Counted from the stretch's first letter, positions 17,010-26,241 are shown. The stretch: 64,000 nt of DNA from Paludibacter sp. (GCA_024710005.1 JANJVQ010000029.1:1-64000), one strand, 5' to 3'. Translations and numbers: made by a program. Notes: generated from the sequence alone by a model not told the origin.

Positions 17010-18326
17010 CTATTTCCAGTATTTCTCAACCAGTTCCTGTTTGATATTAACTTCCGTTTTTGTAAAGTGCTGACCGAATAACTCCCAGGCTACATCAAGC
17101 ATTTGGTCGGTATCAATATTCACATCAATCGCGAGTAACTTATCAGCATAATCTTTAGAAAACGACAGGGCACGTTCGTCGTAATCCGTTAAATCGAAAC
17201 CATTCTCTAATTTTGTTTTCGCGTTGGCTGCATCGGCGTACAAGCGCACGGCTGCATTCATTACCTGCGGATGGTCATCGCGGGTTTTCTTACCTATTAC
17301 CAATTGTTTCAACCGCGATAAAGAACGGAATGGGTCGACAACAACTTTACCCACATCCGAGTCACGGCGCAGGAAGAGCTGACCCTCGGTGATATAACCG
17401 GTATTGTCCGGAATCGCATGGGTGATATCGCCACCCGAAAGCGTTGTCACCGCGATGATGGTAATAGAACCACCTTCGGGGAACTGCACGGCTTTCTCAT
17501 ATATCTTTGCCAGGTCGGAATAAAGCGATCCGGGCATGGAATCTTTCGAAGGAATCTGGTCCATACGGTTCGACACGATGGCTAATGCATCGGCGTAGGA
17601 AGTCATGTCGGTGAGCAACACCAAAACATTTTGATTTTTATCCACCGCAAAATATTCAGCAGCTGTCAACGCCATATCAGGAATCAGCAGACGTTCAACC
17701 GGTGGATTCTCAGTTGTATTCACAAAGCTCACGATACGATCCAGTACCCCGGCATTGTTAAACACATTTTTGAAATACAGGTAATCATCATTTGTTAATC
17801 CCATCCCACCCAGGATGATTTTATCCGCTTTTGCACGGAGGGCCACATTGGCCATTACCTGATTAAAAGGCTGGTCAGGGTCAGCAAAGAATGGTATCTT
17901 CTGTCCCGATACTAAGGTATTATTCAGGTCGATACCCGCGATACCCGTCGCGATTAACTGCGAAGGCTGTTTGCGACGCACCGGATTCACCGAAGGACCA
18001 CCAATTTCACGTTCCTCACCTTCCACTTCAGGTCCGCCATCAATAGGGTCTCCAAAAGAGTTGAAGAAACGACCGGCGAGTTGTTCGCTTACTTTCAGCG
18101 TAGGTGATTTACCGAGGAATATCACTTCGGCATTGGTTGGAATACCTTCGGTACCACCAAACACCTGCAAGGTAACTTCATCGTTGAAGATTTTCACCAC
18201 CTGAGCCAGTTTCCCGTTCACCGTTGCCAGTTCCTCATTACCCACCCCGGTAGCATGCAAAGAGCAGGTTGCTTTGGTAATCTGGGTAATTTTCGTATAT
18301 ATTTTCTGAAAAGCTTTCGTTGCCAT
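17010..18326 (-). CDS. atpB: V-type ATPase subunit B (non-catalytic head subunit)
   Basis: A 438-residue B subunit that alternates with A in the hexameric head. It lacks a Walker A P-loop, as usual for B. Conserved stretches include RFFNSFGDPIDGGP (about 86-99), LIATGIAGIDLNNTLVSGQK, and LYSDLAKIYEKAVQFPEGGS. The last third contains LRRDSDVGKVVVDPFRSLSR, typical of bacterial and archaeal B subunits. It starts 22 bp after subunit A. Confidence 0.96.
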   Translation of the reverse strand: MATKAFQKIYTKITQITKATCSLHATGVGNEELATVNGKLAQVVKIFNDEVTLQVFGGTEGIPTNAEVIFLGKSPTLKVSEQLAGRFFNSFGDPIDGGPEVEGEEREIGGPSVNPVRRKQPSQLIATGIAGIDLNNTLVSGQKIPFFADPDQPFNQVMANVALRAKADKIILGGMGLTNDDYLYFKNVFNNAGVLDRIVSFVNTTENPPVERLLIPDMALTAAEYFAVDKNQNVLVLLTDMTSYADALAIVSNRMDQIPSKDSMPGSLYSDLAKIYEKAVQFPEGGSITIIAVTTLSGGDITHAIPDNTGYITEGQLFLRRDSDVGKVVVDPFRSLSRLKQLVIGKKTRDDHPQVMNAAVRLYADAANAKTKLENGFDLTDYDERALSFSKDYADKLLAIDVNIDTDQMLDVAWELFGQHFTKTEVNIKQELVEKYWK

Positions 18327-18348
18327 AATTACTATTTCTTTATTCCGC

Positions 18349-20103
18349 TTATTTTATTCTTTCAGCCAGGATGGTTTTTAATTCACTTTCATATTTAGCA
18401 AACTGCTCCGACTTATAAGGCGAATAGTTCATTTGTTTGCAAACGTTGATTACCCGTTTGAAATAATCCATCACCTCCATGAACCCGTTAAACTCGAATT
18501 TGGAATTACAAATATCCATCACTAAATTGAGCATGTATTCCTGACGTTCGAGCGGACAAACCGAGTCAATTTTATCAAAAGCATCCTGTTGCAGAATCAC
18601 GAAGTCGATTACTTCCGATTTCCAGAAAGTGATATGATAATCAACCGGCACTCCATCATCACCAAGAATATTAATTTGCTCCTGCACTTCCTTACCGCGT
18701 TGCAGGATGGTTTTCATATCATTCACCTGAGCTGTCCACACCGGCGAGATAACACCAGAAATATATTCTTCAAACTCGGGATATTCAATATACTTGGAAT
18801 AACTGTCAATCGGGTTTACCGCCGGGTAACGTTTTCGGTCAGCGCGTGACTGCTCGAGCGCGTAGAAACAACGGGCCGCCTTTTTGGTACTTTCTGTCAC
18901 CGGCTCTTTCAGGTTACCACCGGCAGGTGATACTGTCCCGATAAAAGTGATAGAACCTGTTTGACCGTTTTTGAGGTAAACATAACCGGCACGGGAATAG
19001 AAGTTCGCGATAATGGCAGATAAGTCCATCGGGAAAGCATCCTGTCCCGGTAACTCCTCCATACGGTTCGACATTTCACGCAAAGCCTGTGCCCAGCGGG
19101 AAGTCGAGTCGGCCATCATCAGCACACGCAATCCCATGGCACGGTAATATTCCGAAATCGTCATGGCCGTATAAACCGACGCTTCGCGGGAAGCTACCGG
19201 CATATTCGATGTATTGGCGATGATAATCGTTCGTTCCATCAACTTCCGGCCTGTGTGTGGATCTTCCAGTTCGGGGAATTCAACAAAGATCTCCACCACC
19301 TCGTTGGCACGTTCGCCACAGGCAGCAATAATCACGATATCAGCTTCGGCCTGTTTCGAAATTGCATGCTGGAGCACGGTCTTGCCAGTACCGAATGGAC
19401 CAGGGATAAAGCCCGTTCCACCTTCCACAATCGGGTTAGCCGTATCAATGATGCGTACGCCTGTTTCAAGCAGTTTAAATGGTCTTGGTTTTTCTGTATG
19501 AACGGTGATAGGTTTCTTCACCGGCCATTTCTGAATCATGTTGAGTTCAATATCCTTTCCGTCGGCACCTGTAATTACCGCGATATTATCCATGATGGTA
19601 TATTCTCCGGCCGGAACAACACTTTTCACAGTGTAAGAACCTTCGAAAGCGAAAGGTACCATGATTTTGTGTGGTTGAAAATTCTCATCCACCTCACCGA
19701 GCCAGGAACCGGCTTCCACCACATCACCGGGCGATGCCAACGGTGTGAATTTCCATTTAGCTTCCTTATCAAGCGGGAAGTTATATTCACCGCGTTGCAG
19801 GAACACACCTGTTAATTTATCAAGGTCGTTTTGCAGTCCGTCGTAGTTTCTCGACAACAGACCCGGACCCAGTGTCACTTCGAGCATGTGACCGGCAAAT
19901 TCCACTTCATTTCCGACCTGTAATCCGCGTGTACTTTCAAAAACCTGGACAAAAGCCCTGTTGCCGTTGACTTTCAACACCTCGGCCATGAGCTTGGTTT
20001 TTCCCAGCGCGATGTATGCAATCTCGTTCTGGGCAACCGGACCATCCACCTCAACGGTAACTAAGTTGGAAATGATTCCTTTTACGATTCCTTTTGTTGA
20101 CAT
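18349..20103 (-). CDS. atpA: V-type ATPase subunit A (catalytic head subunit)
   Basis: A 584-residue catalytic subunit. The P-loop GPFGTGKTVLQ lies near residues 232-242. The bulge domain typical of A subunits is present (about 110-190). CGERANEVVEIFVEFPEL, MADSTSRWAQALREMSNR and TVSPAGGNLKEPVTEST are further diagnostic motifs. The enzyme either hydrolyses ATP to pump ions or makes ATP; the sequence does not decide the direction. It lies between DUF2764 and subunit B with short gaps. Confidence 0.98.
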   Translation of the reverse strand: MSTKGIVKGIISNLVTVEVDGPVAQNEIAYIALGKTKLMAEVLKVNGNRAFVQVFESTRGLQVGNEVEFAGHMLEVTLGPGLLSRNYDGLQNDLDKLTGVFLQRGEYNFPLDKEAKWKFTPLASPGDVVEAGSWLGEVDENFQPHKIMVPFAFEGSYTVKSVVPAGEYTIMDNIAVITGADGKDIELNMIQKWPVKKPITVHTEKPRPFKLLETGVRIIDTANPIVEGGTGFIPGPFGTGKTVLQHAISKQAEADIVIIAACGERANEVVEIFVEFPELEDPHTGRKLMERTIIIANTSNMPVASREASVYTAMTISEYYRAMGLRVLMMADSTSRWAQALREMSNRMEELPGQDAFPMDLSAIIANFYSRAGYVYLKNGQTGSITFIGTVSPAGGNLKEPVTESTKKAARCFYALEQSRADRKRYPAVNPIDSYSKYIEYPEFEEYISGVISPVWTAQVNDMKTILQRGKEVQEQINILGDDGVPVDYHITFWKSEVIDFVILQQDAFDKIDSVCPLERQEYMLNLVMDICNSKFEFNGFMEVMDYFKRVINVCKQMNYSPYKSEQFAKYESELKTILAERIK

Positions 20104-20122
20104 TATTTATAGGTATAATTAT

Positions 20123-20977
20123 TTAAGCATTTATTTTGATTCCTTGTTTCATGGAAGCGAGTAAATTTCTGAATATTTCCGAACCGGTTTCGAACGAAAG
20201 CATTTTCCAGCGCTGGAGCATTTCCACCCTTAACACATAAGCCAATACCCTTTCTATGGTAAAATAATGAAAAAAGGTATGTTCTTCCAGCCAGTTCCAT
20301 TTCAGGGCATCAATTTTCTTTTCACGCTCCAATAAATCGGTCTCTTCTGCCAGTTTAATTACCTCCTCGGTATATTCAAAAAGTCCCCCGACACCATAAT
20401 CGCGGGCATGACTGGTTCTGAGAATCCTGGCTGCTTCATGCTGACCCACAATCAGCTTCTCCGGATTAATTTTATGCTTCCGACAAAAAACAGCTGTCAG
20501 CAAGTTATTTAAATTGAGGTTGAATTCGAACCAGGACGCTACAAAACTGTTGGACGATTGCATGGCATAATCGTAATACAAACCTGCCAGGAAATCATCC
20601 GGCGACATACCTTTCAGGAAATCCTCATCTTCCTGAGCAAATCTGAAGTAACTTATATAATAAGGTAGTAATCGTTTATCTTTAGGGTGATCCTCCTCTT
20701 GCATTAACCTGATCAGCTCATCCCAATCCTGCGTATTCAGTACGCCGAAGGTTCCGGATTTTACTTCCTTTTCCCGGAGGAAAGTCAAAAAGTTCGTATT
20801 GTCGTACCGGGCATAAAGCAAACGAAGCAGTGCGGCGTCTTCCTCCGAAAGTTGCGGACTTATTTCATCCAGTAATTCCGCGGGTGATAAAAAACCTTTT
20901 GTATCATCCTTTTGAATGTCTGGCAGTCCTGCTACGAGGCAATAATAATTCATTTGTTGATTGAAAATCTTTTGCAT
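20123..20977 (-). CDS. DUF2764 protein of the V-ATPase operon, candidate C-like subunit
   Basis: A 284-residue, mostly helical and acidic protein of the DUF2764 family, which is found in Bacteroidetes V-ATPase operons. The family start usually resembles MNYYCLVAGLPDI, which here begins at residue 9 (20953). The longer start at 20977 overlaps the subunit E stop by one base (TAATG). No subunit C (AC39-type) or F gene is present in the operon, so this protein may take the place of C, linking rotor shaft and ring; that is inference from position and helical character only. Confidence 0.8.
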   Translation of the reverse strand: MQKIFNQQMNYYCLVAGLPDIQKDDTKGFLSPAELLDEISPQLSEEDAALLRLLYARYDNTNFLTFLREKEVKSGTFGVLNTQDWDELIRLMQEEDHPKDKRLLPYYISYFRFAQEDEDFLKGMSPDDFLAGLYYDYAMQSSNSFVASWFEFNLNLNNLLTAVFCRKHKINPEKLIVGQHEAARILRTSHARDYGVGGLFEYTEEVIKLAEETDLLEREKKIDALKWNWLEEHTFFHYFTIERVLAYVLRVEMLQRWKMLSFETGSEIFRNLLASMKQGIKINA

Positions 20978-21567
20978 TAAAACAACATTTCAACTAATTT
21001 CGGTCTGAGAAACTCTTTAAAGTAAGCGACAAACTCGTCGTCCCCGAAGTTAATTTTGTATCCGCCATCTGCAGGAATAAGGGTAAAATCTGCTTTGATG
21101 TTGTTGACTTCTGTAATTTTCACCCCCTTGTTTAACAAATCCTTTGCATTTGATTTGAAATAAGCAGTGAGGGCTTCAGCCTGTTTCGTTTCGATATTGA
21201 CAGTCTGATTTTTTGCCAGGTCTTCAACCAGTACCAAAATCATTTTCTGCATGAATTCTTTATCGGCTGTTGCTGCTTTGACCGATGCAGTTACAATTTC
21301 ACCACATACGATATTGGTTACCTCCGTTTTAAGGGCATTTACCGCCTGTTGAGCAAACAACTTCAATTCTGCACGGGTATTTTTCATCAACTCATTCGCT
21401 TTTTCTTCCGCCGACTGATAAAGTTTATCTGCTTCTGCCCTGGCTTTAGCAATAATCTCAGCCGCCTCTGTTTCAGCCTTTGAAACAATTTCAGCAGCTT
21501 CCGCCTTTCCCTTTTCAACACCTTCCAGATAGATTTTGTCGGTTAAATCCTGCAATTTTGTATTCAT
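20977..21567 (-). CDS. atpE: V-type ATPase subunit E (peripheral stalk)
   Basis: A 196-residue subunit E. The first 75 residues form a long charged helix (EKGKAEAAEIVSKAETEAAE, then ARAEADKLYQSAEEKANELM), the stalk part that pairs with subunit G or H in other systems. The C-terminal globular half contains GYKINFGDDEFVAYFKEFLR, typical of the family. It is the first gene of the operon, with a promoter element 26 bases upstream. A partner G/H subunit gene was not found. Confidence 0.9.
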   Translation of the reverse strand: MNTKLQDLTDKIYLEGVEKGKAEAAEIVSKAETEAAEIIAKARAEADKLYQSAEEKANELMKNTRAELKLFAQQAVNALKTEVTNIVCGEIVTASVKAATADKEFMQKMILVLVEDLAKNQTVNIETKQAEALTAYFKSNAKDLLNKGVKITEVNNIKADFTLIPADGGYKINFGDDEFVAYFKEFLRPKLVEMLF

Positions 21568-21592
21568 AACTTAGTTTTTATTTTTGGAGTTA

Positions 21593-21600
21593 CAAAAGTA
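21593..21600 (-). promoter_or_regulatory. -7 promoter element of the V-ATPase operon
   Basis: Minus-strand TACTTTTG fits TAnnTTTG and ends 26 bases before the subunit E start, predicting a leader of about 20 nt. The -33 element is not obvious. No other exact -7 match was noticed further inside the operon. Confidence 0.5.
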
Positions 21601-21693
21601 ACTGTTTAATTTCTCAGAATAAAATATTTCCGATAAAAAAAAAGGGAAAAAGAATTTTATATTAAGAAAAAACGTATACTTTTGGCCTTAGTT

Positions 21694-21724
21694 TTTGAAG
21701 TTTAAAAATGTTTTAACATCTTTG
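21694..21724 (+). promoter_or_regulatory. Possible promoter of the PorT-like gene
   Basis: TTTG at 21694-21697 and CATCTTTG at 21717-21724 are separated by 19 bases, the normal Bacteroidetes spacing. The -7 element has one mismatch to TAnnTTTG. It would give a leader of about 55 nt before the ATG at 21784. Confidence 0.4.
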
Positions 21725-21783
21725 CATAATTTTTTGTTTATAATAAACTCCTTTCAGTATAAAAAAAACTAAATTTTATAATC

Positions 21784-22359
21784 ATGAAAACTAAACTTCC
21801 AATCTTATTATTTTTTGCTGCTTGCAGCTTAATTGCTTTTTCACAGGACTATGACAGTTCAGATTCGGATAAATTTTATTTGAAGTTTGGGCCCAAATTC
21901 GGACTAAATCTGAATGCAGATCTCAACAACATGCCCAATATGGATCAATTGGCTGCGCAGGGAAATTATCAACTTGGCGGATTCTTGCAGATGGGCAGAA
22001 AACTGTACCTGCAACCTGAATTCCATTACGCAGTTCAAAAAAGACAGGGTGAAAACGACGATGTTGTTACGGACGAATTTTACAAGATTCCGGTACATGT
22101 CGGATTAAAATTCTTTGATATAGGCTTGTTGAGTTTGCATATTTCAGGAGGCGCCATGTACACCCACAAAACCACAGACACATTCTCCTTTGATGTCAAC
22201 AAACTTGAATATCAGATTGGAGCCGGGGTTGATGTATTTGATTTTATCACGACTGACATCCGGTACACGCTGAGAAAAGGCAGAACATTGGGAGAACAAA
22301 TTGAAGATTTTAAGACAAACGGAGGAGTACTAAATCTGACAGTAGGTCTAAAACTATAA
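21784..22359 (+). CDS. Outer-membrane beta-barrel protein, PorT-like
   Basis: A 191-residue secreted protein with a signal peptide (about 1-20, cut after AFS) and then alternating amphipathic strands ending in an aromatic or hydrophobic residue (GGVLNLTVGLKL). The opening FYLKFGPKFGLNLNADL is typical of the PorT/outer membrane beta-barrel family of Bacteroidetes. Such proteins are small 8-strand barrels; the founding member PorT is part of type IX secretion, but most relatives have no known role, so the symbol is not used. It stands alone between the V-ATPase operon and the tRNA genes. Confidence 0.75.
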   Translation: MKTKLPILLFFAACSLIAFSQDYDSSDSDKFYLKFGPKFGLNLNADLNNMPNMDQLAAQGNYQLGGFLQMGRKLYLQPEFHYAVQKRQGENDDVVTDEFYKIPVHVGLKFFDIGLLSLHISGGAMYTHKTTDTFSFDVNKLEYQIGAGVDVFDFITTDIRYTLRKGRTLGEQIEDFKTNGGVLNLTVGLKL

Positions 22360-22381
22360 GCTGATTCCCAGACTTAAATAA

Positions 22382-22408
22382 AAAAATCCCGCTCTTGGCG
22401 GGATTTTT
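22382..22408. terminator. Two-way terminator shared by the PorT-like gene and tRNA-Lys genes
   Basis: An 11-bp stem (AAAAATCCCGC 22382-22392 with GCGGGATTTTT 22398-22408) has A-rich and T-rich arms on both sides. It lies 22 bp after the PorT-like stop on the plus strand and 6 bp past the 3' end of the first tRNA-Lys on the minus strand, so it can serve both transcripts. Confidence 0.82.
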
Positions 22409-22413
22409 AACAG

Positions 22414-22486
22414 TGATTCAGCTGGGGCTCGAACCCAGGACCCCATCCTTAAAAGGGATGTGCTCTACCTGCTGAGCTACTGAATC
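22414..22486 (-). tRNA. tRNA-Lys (UUU), copy 1
   Basis: A 73-nt cloverleaf on the minus strand. The acceptor stem GATTCAG pairs with CTGAATC and the discriminator base is A. The D-arm is GCTC/GAGC. The anticodon arm CATCC, loop CTTTTAA, GGATG gives anticodon TTT. The T-arm is CTGGG, TTCGAGC, CCCAG. The CCA end is not encoded. It is identical over all 73 bases to the copy at 22516-22588. Confidence 0.96.
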
Positions 22487-22515
22487 AACAAAATGTATTC
22501 GCCTGAAAATCAAAG

Positions 22516-22588
22516 TGATTCAGCTGGGGCTCGAACCCAGGACCCCATCCTTAAAAGGGATGTGCTCTACCTGCTGAGCTACTGAATC
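22516..22588 (-). tRNA. tRNA-Lys (UUU), copy 2
   Basis: Exact duplicate of the neighbouring tRNA-Lys gene, 29 bp upstream of it on the same strand. The same cloverleaf with anticodon TTT is present and no CCA is encoded. It is closest to the promoter, so the two are very probably one transcript. Confidence 0.96.
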
Positions 22589-22607
22589 GATTTTTCAAAA
22601 GCGAGCG

Positions 22608-22638
22608 CAAAGGTATTGTATTTTTTTAAATTGACAAA
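22608..22638 (-). promoter_or_regulatory. Strong Bacteroidetes promoter of the tRNA-Lys pair
   Basis: On the minus strand, TTTG (22635-22638) is followed after exactly 19 bases by TACCTTTG (22608-22615), then GC. This matches the -33/-7 consensus perfectly and ends 20 bases before the tRNA. Confidence 0.85.
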
Positions 22639-22680
22639 ATAAATTTCCATTTTTTATGTCATTCAATCTGTTATTTTCTC

Positions 22681-22688
22681 TATCTTTG
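22681..22688 (+). promoter_or_regulatory. -7 promoter element of the CorC-like gene
   Basis: TATCTTTG followed by CA matches the -7 consensus. It lies 26 bases before the TTG start at 22714, giving a leader of about 20 nt. Because transcription should begin near 22693, this element argues against an upstream start for the gene. Confidence 0.62.
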
Positions 22689-22713
22689 CACTGTTAAACT
22701 CCAATTAAAACAC

Positions 22714-23967
22714 TTGGACACATTCTCGTACATCATCATCACCCTCATCCTCTCTGCATTTTTTTCAGGGATGGAAATCGCGTTTGTGTCGTCGAACAAA
22801 CTGCGGTTTGAGTTGGAAAAAAAACAACGCAACCTGACTTCCGCTATCCTCAGCATATTCTACAGTCATCCGCAGCAATTCATTTCCGCCATGCTGGTTG
22901 GAAACAATATTGTTCTTGTTGTATATGGTCTGATCATGGCTGACTTTTTAAGTCCACTGTTTTTTTTCACTCAGAATCAGATTCTCATTACGCTTTTGCA
23001 AACCATTATCGCGACAGTCATCGTGCTGATAACAGGTGAATTCTTGCCCAAAACATTTTTCAGAACAAACCCCAACCTGTGGGTACGTGTATTTACGTTA
23101 CCTCTTTTCCTGTTTTATATCCTGCTATATCCCGTTGCTTTTTGTACCACCTGGTTATCCAAAGTTATCTTAGCGCTTTTCAATCCCGGGAAAAAGGAGG
23201 ATAGCAACGGCGCTTTATTTTCCCGTATCGACCTCAACTACCTGATTCAGGAAAGTTTTGACAAAGGCAACCAACAGGAAGAAATAGACAGTGAAGTGAA
23301 GTTTTTTCAAAACGCGCTTGATTTCTCCAAAATCAAACTGCGTGATTGTTCTGTACCCAGAACAGAAATCATCGCCTTAGAATACGGGACAAGCCTGGAA
23401 ACTTTGAAGCAAACCTTCATTGAAACAGGTTTTTCCAAAATTCCCATTTACAAGGAAAGCATTGACAACATCATCGGCTACATCCACGCCTCGGAGATGT
23501 TTGAACACCCGAACGAATGGAAACAATACATCAAGCAAATTCCAATCGTTCCGGAAAATATGACTGCCCATAAGCTTATGAAGCTGTTCATGCAACAAAA
23601 GAAAAGCATGGCTGTGGTAGTTGATGAGCACGGAGGCACAAACGGCATCGTTACACTCGAAGATATCATTGAAGAAATATTCGGCGAAATAGAAGATGAG
23701 CATGACAACCGGGAATACATCGCCAAACAACTAAGCGAAAAAGAATACCTTCTGTCGGGACGCATGGAGGTACAGCTGGCCAACGAAAAATTCGGAATCA
23801 ACATCCCGGAATCAGATGAATATGAAACCATTGCAGGTTTCATCCTGCATCACCACCAGCATTTCCCAAAACTGAATGAAATCATCCGCATCGGCGACAT
23901 CAATATCAGGTGCATCAAAGTCACCAACAACAGAATTGAATTAATCAGATTATTTTTGGGTGGATAA
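22714..23967 (+). CDS. CNNM/CBS transporter-associated protein (CorC/HlyC family; GldE-like)
   Basis: A 417-residue membrane protein. Residues about 1-190 form a DUF21/CNNM domain with several membrane helices (FSGMEIAFVSSNKLRFELEK is the family start). Two CBS domains follow (about 205-330, with SVPRTEIIALE and VVDEHGGTNGIVTLEDIIEE), then a CorC_HlyC domain at the end. Relatives are linked to Mg2+/Co2+ efflux, and in gliding Bacteroidetes to GldE. The start is TTG at 22714: the only nearby in-frame ATG is 19 codons later, inside the first membrane helix, and a promoter lies just upstream. Confidence 0.85.
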   Translation: MDTFSYIIITLILSAFFSGMEIAFVSSNKLRFELEKKQRNLTSAILSIFYSHPQQFISAMLVGNNIVLVVYGLIMADFLSPLFFFTQNQILITLLQTIIATVIVLITGEFLPKTFFRTNPNLWVRVFTLPLFLFYILLYPVAFCTTWLSKVILALFNPGKKEDSNGALFSRIDLNYLIQESFDKGNQQEEIDSEVKFFQNALDFSKIKLRDCSVPRTEIIALEYGTSLETLKQTFIETGFSKIPIYKESIDNIIGYIHASEMFEHPNEWKQYIKQIPIVPENMTAHKLMKLFMQQKKSMAVVVDEHGGTNGIVTLEDIIEEIFGEIEDEHDNREYIAKQLSEKEYLLSGRMEVQLANEKFGINIPESDEYETIAGFILHHHQHFPKLNEIIRIGDINIRCIKVTNNRIELIRLFLGG

Positions 23968-24042
23968 AATTAATTTCGTATATTCGTGCCCTCAAAAAAA
24001 CAGGTAAAAATTGACTTAAAAAATACATTTCAAGTTTAAAAA

Positions 24043-26157
24043 ATGGCAACATTAGAAAAAATCAGAAGTAAAGGTGTTTTACTTATCGTTGTAATCGGGG
24101 TCGCACTCCTGTCTTTCATTATTGGTGACTTCCTGACTCAGGGGTCCACTTTCTTCAGTAAAGCCAGGGAAACAGTTGCAGAAATCAACGGAGAAAAAAT
24201 AAACATAGCTGATTATCAGGATTTACTGGATCAAATCACGGTATTCCAAAAATACGAAACCGGTCAGCAGGATATCGACGAACAAACGATGCAGCAAATC
24301 AGGGCATTTGTATGGGATCAGTTGGTACGTGAAAAATTACTGCTTGAAGAAGCCGAAAAAATGGGTCTTACGGTAAGTAAGGAGGAACTGTCCGATCAGC
24401 TTATCGGAAACAACATTCATCCGATGATTCAACAGCGTCGTTTCTTCGCTGACGAATCAGGCCGTTTCAGCAGGGCCATGTTGTTACAGTTTTTAAACTT
24501 CAAAGATGATGAACCGACAGACTTCCAAATGCAGGAGGTATTGAATGACTATAAGAAACTGTGGATTTTCCTTGAAAAAACAGTGAAATTCTCTATCTTA
24601 CAGGAAAAATACAATGTATTGGTCTCAAATGCAATCGTGGTGAATAGCCTGCAGGCTAAATCCAATTTTGACGCCAATGCCAAATCCTATGATGTAAATT
24701 ACATTATCAAACCTTATTTTACCGTACCAGACGCTGAATTTACAGTAACCGACAAAGAAATCAAAGAGCGTTACAACAGCCAAATCAACCGTTACCGTCA
24801 GGAACCTAATGTATCCATCAATTATGTAAGCTTTAGTATTCAACCGCAGGAATACGATTTTCAGGAAGCAGAAAAGTTCATTAACAACCTGAAAGACGAG
24901 TTCGCCACAACAGAAGAAGTGGTTGAAGTTGTCAACATGAACTCCGACATACCCTACACAGGACGCAATTACACAGAAAGAACAGTACCTGCTCATTACA
25001 AAGATTTTGCATTCAGCGGCAAGAGAGGAGATGTTGTGGGACCTTTGTTCGTTAACAATGCTTACACCATGGCACGCATTGTAGAAACTGGTATTATGCT
25101 TGCTGACTCAGTAAAACTCCGACACATCTTCCTGCTTAGTGCAGATGAAACAAAAGCCGACAGCATCATCAAAGCCATACGCGGTGGCGCTAATTTCGGA
25201 CAGTTAGCCATGCAGTATTCTGCTGTTAAACAAACAGCACAAAACAATGGTGAAATAGGCTGGATCATGGACGGAGATCAGGCATTAGACAAGGAAATCC
25301 TCCGGGATGCCTTTGCTAAAAATGTAAACGAGATATTTACATTTAAAAATGCGCAGGGAACCCAGATTATCCAGATCATGGAAAAAACAGCACCCAGGAA
25401 AAAAGTTAAACTGGCCATTCTGGAACGTGGGGTAATCGCAAGTTCTAAAACACAAAGCATCATCTTCAACGAAGCCAAGCGTTTTGCCGCCGAACTGAAA
25501 GCTGCCGAGTTTGACAGCATTGCCCGCAAACACAATTATATTGTCCGTCAGGCTAACGAAATTTACCAAACAAATGAGAATGTGTTGAGCATCCCGCAAT
25601 CCCGTCAGATTGTACGCTGGGTATTCGACAACTCGAAAGGGACTGTTTCTGACGTATTTGAATGCGACAAGGAACTGATTGTCGCGGTTATTACCGATGT
25701 TAACAAATCGAAGTACAGAAGTATCGATAAAGTTGCAAGTCAAATCCGCAGTGAAATCATCCGGGACAAGAAAGCAGAAAAATTCATCGCCGAATTGAAT
25801 GAAAAAGCAACTAACGGTACAACATTAGATGCATTGGCAAACAGCCTGGGTCTGGAAGTTAAACCAGCCGAAAATGTCAACTTTGGTTCTTATCAATTTG
25901 GCATGGAAGGTTTTGAGCCTGCTGTGATTGGTAAAGCCGTATCCCTTGAGCCAAATAAAGTCTCGGCTCCTGTAAAAGGCAATGCCGGTGTATTTGTGCT
26001 GCAAAATATCAATGTTCGTCAGAGCGATGCCACCTTTAACCTGACAGCAGAGAAACAAAGTCTGGCGTCACGTTACAGATATTCATTGCCTAACATCATC
26101 CTGATGGACATGCGTGATAAAGCTGAAATTACCGATAACAGATTGAACTTCTATTAA
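24043..26157 (+). CDS. PpiD/SurA-like membrane-anchored peptidyl-prolyl isomerase
   Basis: A 704-residue periplasmic chaperone anchored by a single N-terminal helix (about 12-31). It has a SurA-type N-terminal chaperone region (about 40-240), and a parvulin domain (about 340-450) beginning at VKLRHIFLLS and containing GEIGWIMDGDQ. A second, degenerate parvulin-like region seems to follow. It matches the Bacteroidetes PpiD-like proteins in length and layout, and is likely to help fold outer-membrane proteins. It starts 75 bp after the CorC-like gene; a TATATTCG at 23979-23986 might be its own promoter. A terminator follows. Confidence 0.88.
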   Translation: MATLEKIRSKGVLLIVVIGVALLSFIIGDFLTQGSTFFSKARETVAEINGEKINIADYQDLLDQITVFQKYETGQQDIDEQTMQQIRAFVWDQLVREKLLLEEAEKMGLTVSKEELSDQLIGNNIHPMIQQRRFFADESGRFSRAMLLQFLNFKDDEPTDFQMQEVLNDYKKLWIFLEKTVKFSILQEKYNVLVSNAIVVNSLQAKSNFDANAKSYDVNYIIKPYFTVPDAEFTVTDKEIKERYNSQINRYRQEPNVSINYVSFSIQPQEYDFQEAEKFINNLKDEFATTEEVVEVVNMNSDIPYTGRNYTERTVPAHYKDFAFSGKRGDVVGPLFVNNAYTMARIVETGIMLADSVKLRHIFLLSADETKADSIIKAIRGGANFGQLAMQYSAVKQTAQNNGEIGWIMDGDQALDKEILRDAFAKNVNEIFTFKNAQGTQIIQIMEKTAPRKKVKLAILERGVIASSKTQSIIFNEAKRFAAELKAAEFDSIARKHNYIVRQANEIYQTNENVLSIPQSRQIVRWVFDNSKGTVSDVFECDKELIVAVITDVNKSKYRSIDKVASQIRSEIIRDKKAEKFIAELNEKATNGTTLDALANSLGLEVKPAENVNFGSYQFGMEGFEPAVIGKAVSLEPNKVSAPVKGNAGVFVLQNINVRQSDATFNLTAEKQSLASRYRYSLPNIILMDMRDKAEITDNRLNFY

Positions 26158-26178
26158 TACGGTACCGATATTCTTGTG

Positions 26179-26216
26179 AATGACGGGATGAAGACATTTC
26201 ATTCCGTCATTTTTTT
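26179..26216 (+). terminator. Rho-independent terminator of the PpiD-like gene
   Basis: AATGACGG at 26179-26186 and GATGAA pair with TTCAT and CCGTCATT (about 26198-26211), with one G-T pair. A run of seven T follows at 26210-26216. It lies 21 bp after the stop. Confidence 0.77.
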
Positions 26217-26233
26217 CATTTAATCAGATTGTG

Positions 26234-26241
26234 TATTTTTG
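26234..26241 (+). promoter_or_regulatory. -7 promoter element of rlmN, defining its start
   Basis: TATTTTTG matches the -7 consensus and ends only 14 bases before the ATG at 26256. The predicted leader is therefore about 8-10 nt. It also rules out the TTG at 26229 as a start, because that codon precedes the promoter. Confidence 0.6.

Noticed and set aside
22414-22588. Duplicated tRNA-Lys as an integration (att) duplication
   Set aside because: Both copies are complete and identical over all 73 bases, share one promoter, and no integrase lies nearby; a simple tandem tRNA operon explains it.
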